Part shown: in pieces, positions 58,617 through 64,000 of the stretch | Layout of the letters: each line of letters opens with the position of its first letter | Position numbering within the stretch: the stretch's first letter is position 1 | From: Diplosphaera chodatii | Taxonomy: Eukaryota; Chlorophyta; Trebouxiophyceae; Prasiolales; Stichococcaceae | Reading direction: 5' to 3' | DNA length: 64,000 nt | Assembly (NCBI GenBank): GCA_032358165.1 | Contig: JAALGY010000052.1 | Coordinates: forward strand, 2,170,001 to 2,234,000 | The notes under the pieces: model-generated | Databases searched by the model: none | What the model saw: the letters and a program-made list of their open reading frames with translations, nothing else | What the model was told of the DNA's origin: nothing | Made by a program: the position numbers and the translations under genes

Positions 58617-60535
58617 ATGAGTTTGACAGCTGACAACACCTTATACTATGTCACCCAGACGGCTTGTGGCGATGCTGCAGGCGCACACCCGATCGAAGCT
58701 GATGGCGCTTCTGCGGGCGTGGCAGGAGGGAGCAGCCGCAGCAGCAGCAGCGCTGGAGCAGAGGCGCCAGCGGCTGCCTCCGGCCACGATGTCCGCGACG
58801 GTGCAGCATCCGCCGCAGCGGCCCTGGACGCTGCCGAAGTGCAGGCCATCTCGCCTGCTGCGCCTGCAGCTGCAAAGCTGCATCTCAGGTGCAGGTGAAT
58901 CACAGCGTGCTGTCAAACAGTGCATGCGGAGGTACTACTTGGTTGATCATGTCCAGTAGTGCATGCATCAGACTCGTGTTGCTGTGAGTTTGCAGTAGAC
59001 AATGCTGGCACTCATTCCCGGAACTGGATCCAGCCCCAGCTTTGCCCCTCAGCGTGAATCTGACAAGACTGTTTGGTGCGCATGTATGCAGGCCCTGGCC
59101 GCGCCTGCACACCGAGCTGCTGCTGGCCACCGCGCTGACGACGAGGGCAGCCTGCAGGGGAGCATGGCGGCGCCGCCACCACGTGCGAGGTGTGCGCCCG
59201 GTCGGCAAAGCTGCTCCCACTTGCATGCTGCCATGCATGGAGCGCAGTACAATCCTGAGAGTGTTGTATACACCTCTCTCAGGGCACCGCAGTGGAAACC
59301 TAAGCCTAAAGTTCGCGCTCTCTGACAAGTGGCTGAACTACACCTTGGCCGGCGCCATGCAGGAGGCTTTCCAGACAGACACGCATCTGACTTTTTGCAT
59401 CGAACATGCTCATGCATGCAGGGCGTATGACCCTGGATCGGCAAAAAGGCCGTCAAATGTCAAGAACGGTTCAAGCATCGTGTGAGGCTCTGGCTGCACT
59501 CCAAGCATAACGTGTCTCCGCTCCTCCATCCTGTGTGCGACGCCATTACAGCTGAATGCAAGTGCGAAGCTGAAAGCGCTCCGAATATACGACAGCTGCC
59601 GCAGATACATCAACGCATGTTTCCTGCTGTCAAACCCGCCATGCTGTGGCGAGCAGCAGCCTTCCTTTCGGTGAAGCCTTGGACTGCGTCATGTGCAGGT
59701 GACATTTGGAGCTGCTGAGAGGAGACTCTGGCTGGGCGGCCGTGTCTTCCAGGCAGCCAGCAGCAGAAGACGCCTCGCAGACGGTGCGTCAAGTGGCTCT
59801 GCGACCTTGCACTTGCGCATCAGCAGCAGCAGGTGCGGGCAAGACTCGCAAGGCGTGTTGTGCGGGGGCACATTCCATTGCATCATCCCCCTGCATCTGC
59901 AGGCTGCAGTCATGATGTACTGAGCATGCCTGGTCCTGTTGCCGCCCTTGACTGCAGGTGCCTACACCCACAGCAAAGTCCACCAACAGCCGCAAGCGGC
60001 CGGGGGCATTGCAGCGCCTGCGCAGCGGCAGGCGCAACACCATGCAGTCTGCAGCCGCCGCCTGCATCGACCTGCTGGCTGCCGTGCAGGTCGGCATCAG
60101 CAGTGGTTGGTGTGCGGTGTATGATGTATCGAATCTGCAGTGAAGGTGCAGCGCCTAGATCGGCTGATCATTTTGGTGGCACCAGGCGGCGCTGAGGCGT
60201 GCCCGTCAGCATGAGTGTGCTCACCTGCGAGCTGCATGGGAACAGGTGGCCATGTTTGTGCAGCGGACGCACGGCCGGCATGTCGTAGTGTGTTGTACAT
60301 GGTTATGTAGTACCATCATGAATGGTATTGACTTGATGGCCTGCGCCTGGGGCTGCAGGGCAATGTAGCGCTGGCTAGCACAACACGAGAGCGCGCCCTC
60401 AAGGGCAACGCTGCCGCCCAGCTGCTGGCCGAGCGCAGGCGCCGCGGCGGAGGCGCAGTGAGCGGCGCCCACGGCGACAACGACAGCCATGCGGCGAAGG
60501 ACTTGGCGGATGACAGCGTCCGTGCGAGCGAGTAA
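58617..60535 (+). CDS. Unrecognised multi-exon protein
   Basis: Hypothetical. ATG 58617-58619 starts MSLTADNTLYYVTQTACGDA in an exon running to about 58889 (Ala/Ser-rich, DAAEVQAISPAAPAAAKLHL) with a GTGCAG donor. Coding-like downstream exons: PWPRLHTELLLATALTTRAA (about 59093, phase-compatible), LNASAKLKALRIYDSCRRYI (about 59551), VTFGAAERRLWLGGRVFQAA (about 59699), and two that join cleanly at phase 0: TPTAKSTNSRKRPGALQRLR ... CIDLLAAVQ (59959-60090) and GNVALASTTRERALKGNAAA ... DDSVRASE (60359-60535, TAA). The protein would be basic in the middle and acidic at the end, mostly helical. No family was recognised; the middle junctions are uncertain. Confidence 0.5.
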
Positions 60536-61031
60536 AATGGCGGGATGCTGTCGTACATGCAACGTGTGTGGATCAGGAGTTCATGTGGAGAAACATCAGC
60601 AGACGTTCTGTGGTGCTGTAGAGAATTTTGGAGAACCATATATAAATTCAGAGAAACACCCTCCGTAACATCCTTGATCAAGAGACATTCGGGCAAGCTT
60701 TCAAGTTGAGCCCAGTTTCTCCGAGTTTCTCCAGCTGTATGATTGCTCAAGAGAACCTGTGTTTCTCTTCGTTTCTCCAACTTTCCACCCCCGGGGAAAC
60801 GGGCCCCATGCTGGTATGGTGATGATGGTGGTGGTTACACCCATATACTCCACTGGTAACACAACAAGTGAATGCTGGCAACCAAGAACTGTGAAGCACC
60901 AGTCCAGACTGCAAGCGAATCTGTCCTGGGTGCTGGTAGGGCTCAGCGTGTACTTGCATGCGTCTTACAGAGGTCACAGGGTTGCCTAGCAATGAATTTG
61001 CATAGCTTTTGCAAACTGCAATAAGCAAAAA
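60536..61031. other. Intergenic stretch with repeated GTTTCTC/GAGAAAC motifs
   Basis: This lies between the stop of the 58617 gene and the tRNA. GAGAAAC occurs at 60588-60594 and 60651-60657, and GTTTCTC at 60715-60721, 60725-60731, 60761-60767 and 60771-60777. A TATATAAA-like AT stretch is at about 60638-60647. No coding-like frame was recognised. Confidence 0.6.
61027..61031 (-). terminator. RNA polymerase III terminator (T5) of the tRNA gene
   Basis: Five T residues on the minus strand directly follow the tRNA discriminator base at 61032. Confidence 0.85.
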
Positions 61032-61155
61032 CTCTCCCACCTAGGCTTGAACTAGGGACCTCCTGATTAATGGTCAGATGCTGGTCGAAAGCGTGTCCGA
61101 CTAACAGCGAATCTGATTAACAGTCAGACGCTCTAGCCAGCTGAGCTATAGGAGA
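61032..61155 (-). tRNA. tRNA-Asn (GTT) with a 50-nt intron
   Basis: The minus strand folds as a full cloverleaf after removing nt 61068-61117. The acceptor stem TCTCCTA (61155-61149) pairs with TGGGAGA with one G-T pair. The D stem is GCTC/GAGC. The anticodon stem TCTGA pairs with TCAGG (one wobble) around loop CTGTTAA, so the anticodon is GTT. The T arm is CCTAG-TTCAAGC-CTAGG and the discriminator is G, as expected for tRNA-Asn. The 5' exon (61118-61155, 38 nt) and 3' exon (61032-61067, 36 nt) meet between positions 37 and 38, the canonical nuclear tRNA intron site. The internal promoter boxes (A in the D arm, B GTTCAAGCC) are intact and a T5 terminator follows. The intron includes a second anticodon-arm-like copy. 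Confidence 0.88.
61062..61078 (-). repeat. Second anticodon-arm copy inside the tRNA-Asn gene
   Basis: TCTGACCATTAATCAGG (61078-61062) repeats TCTGACTGTTAATCAGA (61128-61112) with three differences, exactly 50 nt apart, the same length as the intron. The 3' half of this copy supplies the 3' anticodon stem of the mature tRNA. Confidence 0.9.
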
Positions 61156-61502
61156 AGCGCTGCCCGACCAGATACTGGTTACACTATGTAGTTGAACGGC
61201 CGCTTTTCAAGAAGTTCGGCGGCACGCTCCCGAGCATTCTGCGGCCCGCACGGGCTGTGGTCTGGCCTCGTGGCACGTGCTTTCCCACCAGCCAGACGCA
61301 TTGCTTGCATCCGTTGAGTTGTGTCCCCGTGTGCTTTGGCACATCAAGGACAGATTGGCGCGCAATCTAGAGCTACCCATGGGCTGCACTCCAGCTTCAA
61401 GTGTGCTTTTACCGATTCCCAGTGTAAGCCTCTGATTCCCGCGCAGGGCCCCTCATGAACCGGCAACCAGTTGTGCTTCTGCGACACACCTGCTGAGACG
61501 GG
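61156..61502. other. Intergenic, nothing recognised
   Basis: About 350 bp upstream of the tRNA gene on its strand, and before the first coding-like exon of the right-hand gene. It may hold that gene's promoter or unrecognised upstream exons. Confidence 0.4.
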
Positions 61503-62487
61503 ATGCCCTGGCAACTTACCAGCAGCGTCATCCTGCGACAGCTTTGGGAGACCATTGTGTCGGCTGCGGTTCAGTCGGTGTGCGACCAGCTGCAGTAAGA
61601 GGTTGATCCCCACCAAACGACGCATGCCGGCGTTATGTAGCCGGTGGGCGCTGGCCTGGTCGCAGACGCTGCCGCTGGTGCTGCCTCCGATGCGTTATGG
61701 CATTATCACCACGCTCTGGCGGCGGCGCGGCAGGCAGCGTCGCCGCAGCTGGGAACATGCAGCCTGCCGCATGATACGGCAGGTTCTGGCAGCCCGCTGC
61801 AGCTGCTGCCGCCGCCGCGCAACAGCCGCAAGGCCGCCTGCTCACTGCCTCACCGGGCGCCTCCCCGCAGGTCCCACCCCGCCAGGTGTGATTGCAAGCT
61901 TACAACAAGTTGAGGTGGCGGCGCACTGCCCGCCTGGCGGTCTACATCAGCATGCTGCCGTGTCTCGAGCTGCGGCCACACCTTGCTACGATGCTTGCGG
62001 CTGCTTGGTTGCACGGGTGATGTATGCACAGGGTAGCAACGAGTCGGCAGAGGCGCAGGCGGCGCGCGGATTGGGGGCCGCATCGTGGGCCGCTCCGCCG
62101 CTGCTGCACGCTGGAAGCACTGGAGCTGGGCTGCACACGACCTCCGGCAGCGCCAGCGTGGTGCACGGATACTTGAGTGGCGGCTGGGTGCGCTGCTGCT
62201 GTTTCGTTTGCAGACTGCGGGGCGCTGGTGCTTGCAGTGCCCTCTGGAGCGTGATACAGTGCAGTGTGCGCAAGCGGGATGCTGTCCACGGAGACTCACG
62301 GATTGCTGCAAAGCACGTGTGTCCCATGTGAAAACAGCCTGCTCGGTGCCACGCAGCTCCCACAGCAGCCGTCAGTGAACGGTCAGCCGCCACCACGGGA
62401 GCCGTCGGCGTGGCAACTATGGACAGCAACGCCTCCACCGACACCCTGCAGGTGCGTGCGTCCGACTGCTGCTCTGCAAGCGGCGGT

Positions 62488-62523
<36 letters not shown>

Positions 62524-64000
62524 CCAGCAGCGGCAGCAGCACCTGTGTCGCTGGACAAGCTGTCGATGCTGAATGGCTGCTGCGCCGCCTGGAATGGCGA
62601 CAACCGTGGTCAGGCTGCTGCGCGGCACAGCCATGACGCAGCCCGTCTTTGCCGGAGTTGGGATGCAGGCCAGCCTCAGCTTGTACATCGCCGGGCTTGT
62701 ACATCGCCGGGATGCTGAAGTAAAAAAACCATTGACCGCGCTGCAGAGCCCGCCGCTGACGGCGCCGGCGGGGGAGGCGCTACCCACGCAACCTGCCCGC
62801 CAACGAGCTCGGCATACGCGCACGGGCGCAGGACATCCTTCGGCGCTGCCTGGGCTGCAGACGCAGCTGAAACCCACACGGGTGCGCTCGCTGTCCCTGC
62901 TGGTGCTGGCTTCAGCGGCTGCCGCCATTAGCTGCGACCTGGTTTGTGCTCGAGACCAGTAGCGCTCCGCAGCATGCACTGCTGACTGATGTGGCACGTC
63001 TGCTGCCGCTGCCGTTGCCGCAGACACCTAAAGCCTTCCAGCATATCTTTGTTGCATTTGCAGCCAGGTGAATTGCTGTTTTGCTTGTAGTGTTTTGGGC
63101 TGCATTGTGGACCTTTTCCTAAGGTCATCCAAGGACGGTCAGTGCCAGCCAGTCGACACTGCTTATGCATGCTGCAGGGGGCGTCGCCGGACCGGGTGTG
63201 GCGGGTGCCGGGAGTTGGCAGAGGCCTCCTGCTGCTGCGCCGCCACCCTGCTGGCGGGCGCCATCCCCACGCTGGCCGCCCCCCTGGCCGGAGGTCCGCT
63301 TTCCATAGCCTTTACAGAGAGATCTGGACATGAGCACCGCCTGCCGGTGGAGTGATGCCTTCGGTGTGCCTGGCCATGGTGTACAGCCGGAACCTCAGCA
63401 GCGCCCGTCTGTCAACGAGATCTTGGTATGCTCGACTGTCAGCAAATCGTCTGAGCATGCATTCGAGGGGTGCTGACGGCAGCCACACATGCGCACTCAG
63501 CTGCCGTGCCGGGCGCACGCCAATGCTGTGGCGAAGCTGGCGCGGCAGGGGGTGCGCAGGACGCCGAGGCCTTCGGGGTCACCATCTGGCACTCGGTTGC
63601 AATGCGCCGCCCTGCAGGTGCTGCTTCTGCCCCTGGACAAATGTCTTGCCGCCGGATGCCTCACCTGGCATGTTGCAGCAAGACGCAGCAGCCTCAGCTG
63701 GCGCATGAGGCAGCCTGGTGCGGGCAAAAAACGCTTGTTGCCGCATACGGCTACGGCTCAGGTCGTTTGATCACTGGTAGGGGTACAGTGGCAATGGCGG
63801 TGGAGTTCGTCGTGGTGGACCAATGCCGGCGCCGCTGCTGCCATGCTCGAGGCGGTCACCGACGCGCGGCTACAGCTGGAGGCGGTGCGGCCGAGCGGCA
63901 GGCCCCATGCGCCGGCGCATCGGGCGACGGCGTGCCTACATTGCTTCCTGCCGCCAGCGCTGGGTCCTTGGCTGAAGCTTGGGCCAGACTCAGCTGTTGA
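61503..64000 (+). CDS. Unrecognised multi-exon gene, runs off the right edge
   Basis: Hypothetical and only partly resolved. The strongest exon is 61503-61592 (MPWQLTSSVILRQLWETIVS ... CDQLQ) followed by a consensus donor GTAAGAG; ATG 61503-61505 may be the start or lie inside a larger exon. Other coding-like plus-strand pieces: SDALWHYHHALAAARQAASP (about 61668), VMYAQGSNESAEAQAARGLG (about 62020), MDSNASTDTLQ before GTGCGTGCG (62418-62450), VSLDKLSMLNGCCAAWNGD (about 62548), QPVFAGVGMQASLSLYIAG (about 62640), NLPANELGIRARAQDILRRC (about 62788), and the final piece AAAMLEAVTDARLQLEAVRP (about 63834), which stays open to 64000. Frames between pieces are not consistently joined, and minus-strand frames at 61990-62600 and 63312-63518 also look plausible. 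No family was recognised. Confidence 0.35.
62488..62522 (+). repeat. (GCA)n trinucleotide tract, about 12 units
   Basis: Uninterrupted GCA repeats, then imperfect GCC/GCA/GGC units to about 62540. In one plus-strand frame it encodes polyalanine, in another polyglutamine. It lies in the unresolved right-hand gene. Confidence 0.9.
62680..62711 (+). repeat. Perfect tandem duplication of 16 bp
   Basis: CTTGTACATCGCCGGG occurs twice with no gap (62680-62695 and 62696-62711). Sixteen is not a multiple of three, so if exonic it changes frame. A single copy would read SLYIAGMLK up to a GTAAAA donor-like site. Confidence 0.95.

Noticed and set aside
58641..58925. Minus-strand open frames opposite the first exon of the 58617 gene
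   Set aside because: They are reverse readings of an Ala/Ser-rich exon that starts with an ATG and ends at a good donor on the plus strand.
61062..61078. A second, separate tRNA gene with anticodon ATT
   Set aside because: Only an anticodon-arm copy is present; there is no second D arm or 5' acceptor strand.
1..64000. CRISPR arrays, insertion sequences, prophage or operon structure
   Set aside because: No regularly spaced direct repeats, transposase motifs or phage genes were seen, and every recognised protein gene is split by spliceosomal introns.

Overview
The window is nuclear DNA of a green alga (Chlorophyta). It is GC-rich and dense with short exons (about 60-250 nt) separated by GT-AG introns of roughly 100-300 nt. 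The recognisable families are plant-lineage types: an AAE19/AASDH-like acyl-activating enzyme, an SFH-type Sec14 protein, an ABCF4-like ABC protein, a DUF8204-like protein, a NUMOD3 protein and a class-B plant acid phosphatase. There is no sign of operons, bacterial ribosome binding sites, insertion sequences, viral genes or CRISPR. The genus cannot be named from this sequence. Single long reading frames are misleading here; real genes were found by joining exons across splice sites while keeping the frame and the family pattern.

Layout, left to right: 1-3271 (+) 3' part of a leucine-rich-repeat membrane protein; 4029-~6430 (-) HAD-family acid phosphatase; 6773-8329 (-) unrecognised Cys-rich/coiled-coil protein; 8889-15768 (-) AASDH-like enzyme (adenylation, carrier and PQQ-type repeat domains); 16580-20086 (-) NUMOD3 protein, probably organelle-targeted; 20819-31613 (+) TAF2, the TFIID subunit; 32163-37314 (+) Sec14/SFH lipid-transfer protein with a possible prenylation motif; 37748-38531 (-) small, possibly organelle-targeted unknown; 38831-42780 (+) PWP1 WD40 protein; 42937-44554 (-) DUF8204-like protein; 45222-51590 (+) intracellular LRR protein with a long disordered tail; 52035-57996 (-) ABCF4/GCN20-type protein; 58617-60535 (+) unrecognised gene; 61032-61155 (-) tRNA-Asn(GTT) with a 50-nt intron; ~61503-64000 (+) unrecognised gene leaving the window.

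Genes alternate between convergent and divergent pairs. Divergent starts (NUMOD3/TAF2, small unknown/PWP1, DUF8204/LRR, ABCF4/58617 gene) share 300-730 bp promoters, and the PWP1 and DUF8204 stop codons are only 156 bp apart. The genes do not form a pathway; they are mostly housekeeping (transcription, ribosome biogenesis, translation, lipid signalling).

I found no convincing undescribed system. The items most worth checking are the tRNA-Asn intron bounded by duplicated anticodon arms, the CaaX-like end of the Sec14 protein, two perfect intronic hairpins, the duplicated ABCF4 C-terminal coding sequence in its own 3' flank, and the three unrecognised genes.
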